From assembly GCA_900208305.1 (NCBI GenBank), contig OAPG01000012.1, positions 248,001 through 312,000 on the forward strand: a stretch of DNA of 64,000 nt, in the 5' to 3' direction. How positions within the stretch are numbered: the first letter of the stretch is position 1; each line of letters starts with the position of its first letter. Source of the stretch: Melanopsichium pennsylvanicum. Lineage: Eukaryota > Basidiomycota > Ustilaginomycetes > Ustilaginales. Shown in pieces: positions 11,070-22,200 of the stretch. A program made the position numbers and the translations under genes. Below the pieces are notes generated by a model that was given only the letters and a program-made list of their open reading frames with translations, made no database searches and was not told where the DNA came from.

Positions 11070-12401
11070 TCATCTGGTAATCGAGGTGGCTCTTGAAGGA
11101 ATCAACACGGCAGTCTGAGGTGTGGTCCCGTGATCGCTGCCATCCGAGTCTAAAAGTCCACTGACAGACGAGTTTCGGCTAGTTGCAACTGCATTGTGTG
11201 CGACTCCCAGACGGGATGGATCCGAAGAGACGAGCTCCGGACTGGAACTTCTGCTAGTCAGTTTTGGACTAGATGACCAAGTTTGCCCAACGTGCTGCCC
11301 TCCAAACCCTGGCATACTCATCGGCTGCAATGGATTGCCGCTCATGTTACTGAAACTTCCAATCCTACTCGTCGCATTGCTATCCGAATGACTATGCTGC
11401 TCCGAGCTGCTGCTCACTTCGTACATGCTCAGAGTGGAATCTGTCCTGTTCGACGCTTGCTGCTGCTGCAATGGATGCGTATACGACTCCTTCCTCACCC
11501 GTCTTTGTGCATAGGCAGGGTCGACAGGTTGTGGGTGCAGCGTGATTTCGTGATTATTCTCCCTCTTGCCACTTCGCGTGCGTTGCAGGTCGGCACCTTT
11601 GCCAATCGAAGAGGTTCTGTTGAGGTCGCGAGTGCCGAAACTCACCTTGGTGTTGCCCCATTGGGGCGACAGGGGCACGTTGGTCGCGGTGATGAGATAC
11701 TTCGCGCGCTCGCTCATCGCCGAATCCTTTCCATTGATGTGGAACGAGCTTGAGCCGCTACTCGAGTCGTTGGAATTCAACAAAGGCAGTTGCAAGGCGC
11801 TAACGCTGGATCTAGATGACCTGTCCGTATGCTTCCTTGCGTCCGAGAGTGAGAAGCTGGTTCCCCTGTAGCCATGTGATGGCCTTTTGCTGGTACTCGA
11901 GATACTAGCCGACTCTAGTGGTGTCAAGCTTGCTCTCGAGTTGCGTCCTAGTTTACGTGGTGGTTTGTTAGGAGGGAAACGTCTCGCGTGAGTGTGTGTG
12001 GGTGTGCTACCTCCGGCTGGGCTTCCATCCGGGCTTGCGCGTGGGCTGACAGCACCACGAACCCTCAAATCTTGCCTTGCGCGCTCGCGCTCTTGCAAAA
12101 CAATACGAGACGATCTCGACATGCAAGAGGGGACCATAATGCGCAGCATGGCAACAACGAGACCTACGGCTGCAGCGCCGAGACCTCCAAAAACGAGCAG
12201 AAGCGGTGAGAGGGGAACATTGGTGTTACCGAGAGGAACGTAATGGTCGCCCTTCATAATAGCCCTTTTTTGCAACGACCTTGCTGCATCTGGTGCAAAA
12301 ACCGAAGGTCCGTCTGTTCGAATCGGGAATGCCGAAGCGCCCAATGCGGCGCTGGCGAGTATCAACAAACCCAAACGAGCTGTTTGTTGTGACGATAACA
12401 T
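11070..12401 (-). CDS. Unrecognised single-pass membrane protein
   Basis: A 443-residue protein I do not recognise. Residues 1-24 form a signal peptide ending GASAF. A short ectodomain follows with a dibasic Lys-Arg at 45-46 that could be a Kex2 site. One hydrophobic membrane segment spans about 65-90. A tail of about 350 residues, rich in Ser/Arg/Pro and low in complexity, is predicted to be cytosolic. The heptapeptide TNVPLSP occurs twice, just before the membrane segment (60-66) and again in the tail. The start at 12401 is chosen because it gives a clean signal peptide; an in-frame ATG at 12533 would bury it. The layout resembles a type I surface protein with a regulatory tail, but no function is claimed. 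Confidence 0.7.
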   Translation of the reverse strand: MLSSQQTARLGLLILASAALGASAFPIRTDGPSVFAPDAARSLQKRAIMKGDHYVPLGNTNVPLSPLLLVFGGLGAAAVGLVVAMLRIMVPSCMSRSSRIVLQERERARQDLRVRGAVSPRASPDGSPAGGSTPTHTHARRFPPNKPPRKLGRNSRASLTPLESASISSTSKRPSHGYRGTSFSLSDARKHTDRSSRSSVSALQLPLLNSNDSSSGSSSFHINGKDSAMSERAKYLITATNVPLSPQWGNTKVSFGTRDLNRTSSIGKGADLQRTRSGKRENNHEITLHPQPVDPAYAQRRVRKESYTHPLQQQQASNRTDSTLSMYEVSSSSEQHSHSDSNATSRIGSFSNMSGNPLQPMSMPGFGGQHVGQTWSSSPKLTSRSSSPELVSSDPSRLGVAHNAVATSRNSSVSGLLDSDGSDHGTTPQTAVLIPSRATSITR

Positions 12402-15400
12402 CTTGTCGTCGCTTGACTCTGAAAGATGGGTATGTGGGAACCGGTGTGAGAGGCAGATCGTACTTGATATACGCGCCAGGAATCGTCCTTGGAGCGAAAT
12501 CCTTTCTAGGTCGCTGTCAGTTAGAGAAATCAAGAAACAGCCTCTTTTATCTATAGAGAGGTGCTGATCATGTGTTTAATCGTGCTGAGTGGTGAGATGA
12601 GAGGCTGTTGGGTTCGATGCGGTGCGGTCAAAGGCTTGGTTCGTGGGGTGTGTGGTGGAGATGCGTCAAGAACAATGGGTTTTGGGTTGGTGGTTGCGTC
12701 CTGCGATGGGAGGATGAGATGCGGGATTATGAGTACCGAAATGAAGCCTGATGCGCAGTTGATGAGATGCGCTAGTAGGCCGGGCTAGTTCGTGACAGAT
12801 CGCTGTCCAGAATTTTCCTTTGTGTGCGAAAGTGATCAAGCTATCGATCGTGGGCGTGTGGGTGTCGAGCGTGCGAGCGAACAATAACGTTGCTTATACA
12901 AGATTGCCTCGAGACGTGAATCAAGGATGGCGCCAAGGCGGACGAAAACGTGAGGAAAAGACTGCGGCCAAGATAGAGTTTCGCGCAATGAGCCTAAATG
13001 CTTGCTGCAATCTCCTCAGCAGAGACGTGTGAGTGCAGGCCGAGGCGTGATCGACAGATGCCAGGTATAGTATGGAGCTCTTTTGTGCAAACTTGGTGCA
13101 AGAGCGGGTGTGCGACTGCGCAAACTGTTTTTGAACCGACCTAGTCGATCTCAAGATACTGTTGAGATGACAAAGGGAATATGATGGTGTCGTGCAAAAG
13201 TGATTGTGCTTCAACAAAACTCGTCGAGGATGGGGTCGCAGAGGTAAGTAGCTCTGGCTTTCAAGCGAAAAAGACGTGCAAAGTGTGCTGCTGCGCAGCG
13301 AAGAAGAGCGGGAAGCGTGAACAAAGGCAGAAAGGTGGAGAAAGGGTAAGTGGGTAAGGATGCGTTTTGGGATGGTCAAGAGATGAGAGCGTTGTGAGGG
13401 CAAGGGCAAGGGCGGGGGCGAGGGCAGCCGAAGATGGCAGAGATGTGGAAGACGTGCAGACGGTTTCTGCGCAAGGATGAGGCCAAAGCCTACAAGGCTG
13501 CTGTTGTTTTAGCTCAGTAAGGGAAGGGGTGCGAAGGCTAGTTTGAAATGAAGGCTCAGACGGGGAGAGACATGAAGGCGTAGTGGGTGAAGGATAGGAG
13601 CGAGGGAGGCGAGGGGCGCATGCCCATGGATGGTTACGAAGCTTGAGTCAAGACGGAGGGGGAGGCAATCGTGGCGACTAAAGCACAGTCACCAGACAGA
13701 GAACCACACATCCAGCCAAGGCATACAGATTGTAGTCAAAGAAAGCTGGGAGACGACGGAGGAACGAACGCATGGTTGACATCGGATTGGCGTTTTCGAT
13801 TCCGAGCGTCATGCAAGAGCGTGTAGGAGGAGCAAAGAAGGCGCAAAAGCTTCAGCTTGGCTAGGGTGCGTTTGTGAGAGAAGGGACAGAGCGTCTGAAA
13901 GGAATAATCATGTGAACGATCAAGTGTTCGGTCACACAAATCTGAGCTAACTTACGTGAACGTTTGCTTCCAATGCACTGCACTACTTACACACGGATGC
14001 ATGTCGCAAACCATGTTGAAAATCGAAAAATTTGCGTCTTCTTCCCCTGTGTGCTTTGCCTGTCCTTAACCCCATCGTCATGGTTGAATAACAATGTCAA
14101 TGCCGACATCTTTTCAAGCTGTTTGGATGCAAACAGTAGATGCTCTGGCTCAGTGTGAAATGAAGGGCCACACGCAATCAGCATGCAAGGCGTGATTGCG
14201 CACAACGCCATAGAGAATCAATGTATGATACTGAAGAGAGATTTTGGTGTTCCGTTCCAAAGAAGAAAGAAAAAACATATCAACATCAAAAGCGAGAATT
14301 TCAAACGACACGGACTAAAAGACCCGTGGCAGTATGAGAGGGAGGGAGGAGGGGAAAAAGCAGAGCGGATCGACAAACCCCCCGCCTGTTCCAGAAAAAC
14401 CTCGCAATCCAGTTGTGATGTTTTCTTCCCTCCGGCTCGTTTCAAGCAAGTTTTCCTTGAATTAAAAAGGAAAAGACCGCGCGATGTGACAGTGTTCCAG
14501 AAAAGCACAACTCCCTAGCCGAAATCGTCTGCATCGCGAGGATACTGTATGGCAATGACATGGCCTCCATGAGATCATTTTTTCTGATTCTTTATCTCTT
14601 CTATTCGAACGAGCCACATCATGGAGATCGAGACATGATGTTCTAGGGCGCTAGTGGGCTTCACCACCACCACATCATCCCTTGAGCCAATGCGCAGAAG
14701 AAGTAATAGATGTGGTCGCTGCAATCTCACACCTCATCATAGCCGTGATGCAAAAGACACTCTTTTGTCTCTCGACTTTCAAGCATTGTGTTTTCCATCG
14801 CATCTGGTTCCGTGTCTTGGCAAGCAGTATCACATCTTGGTCGCCATCTCTTCGAGCTGTTATGGCACCCCTTTTGTGTCGAGAGCCAATCGACACCAGC
14901 AGCCCAACGCTTCTCAGCGCGCAAAAGGCCTATGAGCTCGGCGCACATGCAATCTGCCACATAGGGGTTCGAGAGTGCACATCACCTCTAGCCGGGGGTT
15001 AATTCTGATCTTGTTCTTTCTTTCTTTTTTTTAAAATATAAATCTTGCGGTAATTTGGAGCGATCTGCACCTGCGTTTTCAACGTCAACTGCGTGAAGAT
15101 CGCTGATTTCTTTGCGGACATTTTTACGCGACAATTGACAAATTTTCAAGGGTGCTCCGAATGAAAGTGACTTTAGGGGTCTGGGAGCGACCCCGTCTGC
15201 TCCATTTCGAGTAATAATGTGCTCGTGTCTGTGATCGCAGAACTCGGTAAAATTTTGCGACCCTTGCCATTCCTGTTTCAGGCCTCTATTTCTCTCGACC
15301 GCATATGATTGACGGATCGGACTCACTCCCCTGAACAGCGCCATGTGCGACATGGCATCGTTCTCCAATTCTAGCTTTTGACCCAAGTGGCGAAATCGCG

Positions 15401-18169
15401 ATCGTGCCATGATGACCTTTGACCTTTCTCAACGCCCAAGCACAGCCATCAAGGTATGTGGTTTGAGTGGCGTTGCTATCAAGATCGTCCTCTGTAAGCG
15501 GAGATTTGAGCCAGACCAGACCACACGAGCCTATGTCGCTTTCGCCCTCCGCCAAACAGTTTCCGAAAAAAAATACTTTCTCGAATCCCGGTTGAAATGC
15601 CTGTTTCTCCCTTCTTGTTGTTGTTTTGGTGCAGTTACAGATTTTGAATTCAAAGTAATTTCAAAATTCAGTGCCGATGCACTATCACGGCATCGTGCGG
15701 CTAATCTAGAAGCGTGATCGATCCTCCTTAACTTTCCCCCACCTCTCTTTTTGAACAACCATCGTATCTGATCGTGGAGACTTGCAAATAAGCGTCATCA
15801 CACGACCGCGCCACCGGTGGATCCTCGGGATGAGACGGTTCGAGACGCCAACGTGACGATGAACAACATGTGATTCATCTCTACTGTACAGTATCTCTCT
15901 CGCAGAATGGCTCATTTACTCGATCATCAATCAGCCTGCTCGTGTAATGTAATCAACACAGCTGACTATATTTGGGCTACGCGCGCCCCGTCCAGAGGAG
16001 CATGTGGTGCGGTAAATTGACCCTTTTTTTTGTGAGACGGCGGCATCCGTTGACCCGCCGCCTTCGCTTTTCGCCTTCCACTCCTGTACACTCTTTTCGA
16101 ACCTGCTAAAATATACCCTGAAACTGGACGCGGCTTCAATTTCCCCTTCCGACCATTCTACGGGAAAAGTCGATGTTGAGTCGAAAAAGAGAGCAAGCAA
16201 CAAATTGACAAGCCTCGATCCAAGGTCGCATTTTCAACGATGGTTCGGATACTCCACGTCACAGCTCATTTTTTTTTTTGCGCCAGAGTTTTTTTCTCGA
16301 AGCGGGGTTAAAAATGCTCAGTAATTCGCCTCTTCTGGTTTTCCACAGTGCAACACCGACGAGAGGCTTAAACCTCCAATTGGGTTCAATTTGCCATGTC
16401 AACACGCAAAGTCAAACCATATCACCTTTGAACAACGTCTGATCTTGACCAAACGTGATGTTGTTTCTTTTGTCCCTCGCTTTTGTGGTCTTTGGGTACC
16501 GGCGGGTAGACCAAAAAAAAAGAATCCACGCGGTTCTCGAAAAAGCGTGCACAACTGCTGTGATTTTTATTTTCCTAGGTACTGTAGTTGCGACCATGCT
16601 GTTGCAATCCAATGAAATGCCGGCGGGCCGGCAGTCGGAGTGGGGACTTTCTTCGATCAAACCACAGTCCCCATCAATCCCCTCCGGAAAGCATTTTAGC
16701 ACCAACAACGACAAGGTGTGCAAATTAAAATGAGGTTGACCGGTCGCGTAAGCTCATCTAGCACAGTTTTTGTGGTTAGTCTTGTCTCACTTTGCTCGCT
16801 TTCAACCCCACTGCGCAAACCCCCATGGGGGCATGGTGTGCACAATAGGTTTATTTTTGTTAAGTCATCATGCAAAAAGTTAGGGTCACAGTGACTGGCA
16901 ACATTCCTTTCCATAAGATGCAGCTGCTCTTGCCAAAATAGCCTCAATCATCAAAGCCAGATGCAGTCAAACTGCCAGAGATACTCTCACACAAAGGTAG
17001 CTGCTGTGAACAGTGTTTTACCCACAGGTCCTCTTACCTTCTGTCTGTCTCATGCTGCCAGATATTGATTCAGCCTTCAGCTGTTGATTTTGAATAGCAA
17101 GTTTGTTGACATTGATTAGTGTGTCGAACAATTTTTGAGTCAGGTTCAAATTTGAACGGAAAAAGGAGTAGGAGAAAAAAGGATCCAGTTGACAATCTTA
17201 CATCCTACAAGTCTAATCAAATTCAACCGTCTTTTTTGGATTGCCCAATCTGTAGTAGTATTGTCAACTAGACTTCTGTGGCTCTCTTCAGGCTGGGGTG
17301 AGCACAGTCATAAATGGCAGATGAGGATGCCCCAAGAACATGGCCATTTTTGGTGCCATTTTAAGTCAACCTTTTTTTTTCAGTCTCTGCAAGATGACCC
17401 TTTCGCAGTATACCAACTGTTCATTGGACTGCTGTCTTTGTTCAATATGAGTGCCTCAATATATCTGACAAGCTTCAACTAGCTTTGAGGTCCACCAGCA
17501 TAGGATCAGAGCCTTGCAGATGCACAGTGTAAGCAAGGACCGGCTTCATTGTGAGTGTCAGAGCAAGAAAACGTACAAGAATGTTAGACCGGTACAAGTA
17601 CCTTTTCGGTGCCAAATTCGACCTCGTTCACGTGACCTGCCTTCATCATTGAAGTTTCAGTGTTGTAGCAAAGCTCTAAACGAGACTTGAACAGGAGCGT
17701 CCTACAAGACACCGCATAGAGCTGCACGGTTCGGCTCCACGTCGACTCACCTCATCAACGCTCCGCTCTCTTCAATCGGATCGGTGTCGCACTCTCACCA
17801 CCCTGATCATTATCGACACTACAACCCCACAAAGCAAAATCGGCACGTACCTTTCTTCAGTCCTAACCTCAAAACTAGAATTCGGCAGAGTACATTAAGT
17901 TTCAAGGCAATCCGAAGCCGACACTACGGAGGAGGCACACAAGCTCACAAGCTTACTCAATCGCACATCGTGGGTCATTTCAACGACGGCTCGTCCAAAG
18001 CAATCTCAGGACGAAAGCTCCCTGTCATTGGAAGGCTGCTTTGGAGTCTGAACATCTGAATCGTAAATAAAGTCGCCGTTTCGAAAAGCATCATCAATTC
18101 GGAGCAACCACTCGAATTCCGCAACTCTTTGAAAACCGCGACCGAACTTGCTTCAGTACGACGTTCAAG
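12402..18169. other. Largest gap in the window, gene-poor
   Basis: About 5.8 kb between two divergent genes. Only short, unconvincing ORFs are present on either strand. A perfect 12-base palindrome of the dispersed family lies at 15882-15893. T tracts occur near 15030, 16022 and 16268. The interval 16800-17530 is strongly short of CpG and is described separately. No tRNA, snRNA or snoRNA signature was recognised on reading. Confidence 0.6.
16800..17530. mobile_element. CpG-depleted island, probable decayed element
   Basis: By hand count 16861-17520 contains only 4 CpG dinucleotides in 660 bases, while TG and CA are abundant. Flanking DNA and other AT-rich gaps have several CpG per 100 bases. 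This pattern fits C-to-T decay of a methylated or RIP-like target. Short frame fragments survive on the minus strand (for example LFDTLINVNKLAIQNQQLKA) but are interrupted by stops. No terminal repeat or known transposase motif was identified, so the element type is unknown. Confidence 0.45.
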
Positions 18170-18823
18170 ATGTTCGGCCGATCCTGCATCCTCCTTCTCC
18201 TCATCTCATTCCTCCTGGCTGCGCGGTCTGCAACGGCGCTGTACTTCTACCTCGAACCCAACACACCAAAATGCTTCCTGGAAGAACTTCCAAATGACAC
18301 TGTGGTAGTTGGTCACTACATGACCGAAGAATGGGATACCACACTTCAACGTTTCGTTGTCAAAGACGATATGGGCATCCAAATTTCCGTCAAGGAAGTC
18401 AAGGACGATCATGTGGTCACATCCTCCCGTGGTCCACCCGAAGGCAAATTTGCCTTTACCAGTCACGAAGCGGGCGATCATCGAATCTGTATGCATGCCA
18501 AATTTGATGGACGTTCTGCAGTTCAAGTTCGAATGCATCTCGACATTGTCATTGGTGACGCTAAACCGGATAATAGCCACAAGGACAAGAGTCATGTAAA
18601 TGATTTGGCTCAGAGAGTCAGAGATCTAAACGCAGTTTTGAGGGATATCAGAAAAGAACAACAGTATCAGAGAGAGAGAGAGGCACAGTTTAGAGATCTA
18701 TCCGAATTGACCAATTCAAGGTCAATGTGGTGGAGTAGCTTGCAAATCATCACTCTTTTCGGCGCTTGCATATGGCAGTTGAGACATTTGAGAGGCTTTT
18801 TTGAGGATAAGAAACTTCGTTAA
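18170..18823 (+). CDS. p24 family cargo receptor, alpha type
   Basis: A 217-residue type I membrane protein of COPI/COPII vesicles that helps select cargo between ER and Golgi. It has a signal peptide (1-23, ending SATA) and then LYFYLEPNTPKCFLEELP, the start typical of the p24-alpha branch (yeast Erp1/5/6, animal TMED4/9). The GOLD domain spans about 24-125, with the second conserved cysteine in HRICMHAKF. A coiled coil follows (about 140-185). A membrane segment (about 187-207) and the tail RGFFEDKKLR complete it; the tail combines a di-phenylalanine export signal with a dilysine retrieval signal. Length and order are normal. The exact ERP paralogue cannot be assigned by eye. Confidence 0.92.
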   Translation: MFGRSCILLLLISFLLAARSATALYFYLEPNTPKCFLEELPNDTVVVGHYMTEEWDTTLQRFVVKDDMGIQISVKEVKDDHVVTSSRGPPEGKFAFTSHEAGDHRICMHAKFDGRSAVQVRMHLDIVIGDAKPDNSHKDKSHVNDLAQRVRDLNAVLRDIRKEQQYQREREAQFRDLSELTNSRSMWWSSLQIITLFGACIWQLRHLRGFFEDKKLR

Positions 18824-19286
18824 AAAAAAAACAAAAGTTTCCTCTCCCCTTCCCCCTTTCCCCCCTTTTCCCCTTCCCGGCGGACGCATACTGGCGAATA
18901 AGGTAGATAGCCAGCAATCACTTTCGAGAATAGCTATGACGTTCACCATGAAAACCTCTGGTTACGTTTTGAAACTTGTCTTCTTTTTAGCATCATTTGC
19001 AATTGCATCTTTGCATGTTGCCCCCATCAGAACACGCTTCGTGCTCAATCCCACGCTGAACCAAATTGCACAAAGCCAAAAAAAAAAAGCACCTGTTCGA
19101 CTCAAAGTACCGTCACCCTCGAGGGGGGCAACACTCGCAAACCACTCTTTTTTTTTTTCGCAACAAACAGTTTTGCCAGAGCGATTTATTTTAATCTCGT
19201 CTGTGTATCTAAGCAACTATACAATGTTGGAACGAGAAAGAACAATTCGAATCGTAATCATGAAAGCAGACGGACTCTGACTTAAT
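18824..19286. other. Convergent intergenic region
   Basis: 3' flanks of the p24 and CLC genes. C-rich and A/T homopolymer tracts occur (18825-18880, 19079-19088, 19147-19159). No gene was seen. Confidence 0.6.
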
Positions 19287-22200
19287 TTATTCATGCTCGT
19301 CTCCAAGCACAAATTGTTCTTGATTTGGACTGCTTGACTGCTGCTTGTTCTGCCTCGCTCTCTTTTGCTGCTGATCGATGCTACTCGAGGATGTCGACAT
19401 TTCCATCTCTACATCTGACGTATCATGATCATGGTCGTATCTATCATCCACATTATTCGTATTGTTCCTCAAGTGCGAATATCTCGTTTCATCCCCTTGC
19501 TGTCTCCTTCTCCCCCCTCTATTGGCTCTCGCACTTGTTCCCAAACCTAACCTAGATCCAAAACGATCAGCATGAGGTGCGATAATGTTCCACTTCTCCT
19601 GCACCCATTCGTATGCTTCCTTGAGCAAAATTTCGAGTTCTCCCCCTCCAAACACTGCGTCGTGTGCTGAAGTAAGGTTACTTGAACTGCCACTGGTAGG
19701 CAGTGTGGTTATCGAACTCCTGGCAGCTGTAGCTTCAGCTTTTTCTTGCATAGCAATACGTTTGAGAACATCCTTGACCGTGACGAGTCCTGACAATTTC
19801 CCATATTCGACAACTAGGATGACACGCGGTCCAAGGTTTTTGAACATATCCATGACCGTCTCGAGTGCCATACCCGGTTGAACGATGAGAGGGGTAGGAT
19901 CGATCCATCCACACAATTCGAGAACATCGCAATCTCCTTCTCCATCCACTCCACCACCAGCATCGCCGAGAATCGGGTCATTGTGAACAGCGTCAACATC
20001 GTCGGAGGTCGATGCGTCGCCGATTGGGGTACCGCGATAGGATGTGTGAGCATTGTGCTGCTGCTCGTCGTGATCATCTTCGTTGGGATCGTCATCGAGC
20101 TTGCCGATCAGAGATTCGGATTCGTGCCTTCGCTGATTGGCTCGGACTCCACCACTGCTGTTGATACCACCGGTGCCGAGTCCCAGTGCAGATCCAGCGC
20201 CAGTGGCACCGCTGAGACGACTCAACATGTCTTCCCTGATCGCTTGGTCCGCTGCTGCTGTCGTTGGCAATGGCGCCATTGTGAGCAGATCCTGCTGCTG
20301 TCTCGCCGTCCCATTTCCACCGCCACCCTTGGCAGCATTTGGTCCGACGCTGAACATGCAAGTGGTATTGGCACCGAGTGCTCTTGCCCTCCTCGCTTTC
20401 CCGATCGCGTACCTCAATTCCACCTTGCCTACATACCCTAGCAACGTCGGATCTTCCCGACTCTGCACCAGAGGGAATCCCTTATATGTCCCCTCACCCA
20501 ACTTGGTCTCCAACTCACCTAGCTTCATCCCCACCGCGTGCAGCACCTCCGGGTTCACGCGCATCACATCCCCCACCGGCACACCGAAACTATGATCGTC
20601 TTTATCCAGGAAAGGATATCCGGAAAACTTAATCATCTGCTCGGCAATGCCTCCTCTCGAAAACCAATCTGCTACACCCTTGGTGATGCCTACGACGATC
20701 ATGGTGGGTAGGATGTAAGTGAGTGCACCTGTGAGTTCAAACATGATGACCACCACTGCGACTGTGATTCGCGTAACCCCTGCCAAAGCAGCAGCTGCAC
20801 CTAGGAAAGCATAAGTGCCCGGGGTGATGCACGGTACATCGGGTTGGCATGCAGAGAACATGGACCAATGTGGGAAAGTATTGTAAAGCGCTTTGACCAA
20901 GATGCCCACCATACGACCAAAGGTAGCACCGATCGCCATGGAAGGTACAAAGATGCCAGCAGGCACTTTACATCCATATGAGATGATGACCAGTGCCGTC
21001 CGCAGCACCGTGGCGAGGAGTAGCGAGTTGACCATCCTCCACTGAGCCCAACTTTGGCAAAGATTGTCGTAGTCTCCACCACCTTCGCACTCCCTAAACA
21101 GGATTTCGAGCGATTCGGTCATGTCGATTCTTAAGAACTTGTTGGCATATCCAATAAACGCGGTGAGAGTGGCCAGTACCACCACCTCACTAACTCCATG
21201 CTTGGCTAGATAGCTTCGACGAAACGACTGCACCTGAAGGTTATACTTGATAACGAAAGCGCCATACAATCCACCAAAGATTCCGATGAGAATGTAAAAA
21301 ATGATCTCAAAGTAATGCCAATCTCGATCATACGACACTTGGAACAGAACCAGCTTGCCCGTTCTGAAAGGGTTCATGAAGCTCAGCGTTACGGTGGCCG
21401 CCAAAGCGCAGAGGAAGCATCTCCACATGGTGCTCGCAGGAAAGTTGTACGCCATCTCCTCGAGCGAGAATAACACACCACCGATGGGTGAACCAAAGGC
21501 GACAGCCACACCGGCTGCCGATGATGCTGTTAGCAATTCGCGCATCTTGGCCTGACTCCGATTAAAAGATCGAAAAAAGCTCGCCACCACGTTTCCGATG
21601 CAACACGCTACATGTACCGCTGGACCTTCTTTACCCACACTCAACCCAGATGCGATGGCGAGTGGAAGAGTGAGCGACTTGATAGCAAGTGTCCAAAACC
21701 CCAAATAGCCGTTAATCACAAATCCGGCAAGAATGCATTTGATTTCCGAGATACCGCTTCCAGCTGCGTAAGGTGCAAATGATTTGACGAGGTGCGCGCA
21801 GATGAACGAGAGCAGGCCGGCAAACAGCATGTAGATGATCCATGCGGGAAAGGTCCATTGAGACCAAGGCACCCAGTCGGTGCAAGTTTCGCTCAAATCG
21901 CTACCTGCAGATACTGCGCCTTCGGCTCGAGCGAGAAGACGCAGACCGGTGCCAAACGCGTCGTGAAGCACGTCTTGGGTGGATCGAGACCACAGGTTGT
22001 GATCCGGGGCGGCGGAGATTGTGAGGTTGTTGTACATGTCTCTTGCGACACCTGCAGCGGTTGCTGGTGCGGCCGAAGCTGAGGAGGAGAGCGCGACAGC
22101 AGCGAATGTTGGAGAGAAGGTGGTGGTCGATGCGGTGACGGTGACGGTAGCAGTGGCTAGAGCTTTTGCAGCAGCAGGGAGAGGTGCACCACCAGGCCCT

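Noticed and set aside
12921..13409. 162-codon minus-strand ORF
   Set aside because: Composition resembles random pyrimidine-rich upstream DNA; no motif or splice context supports it.
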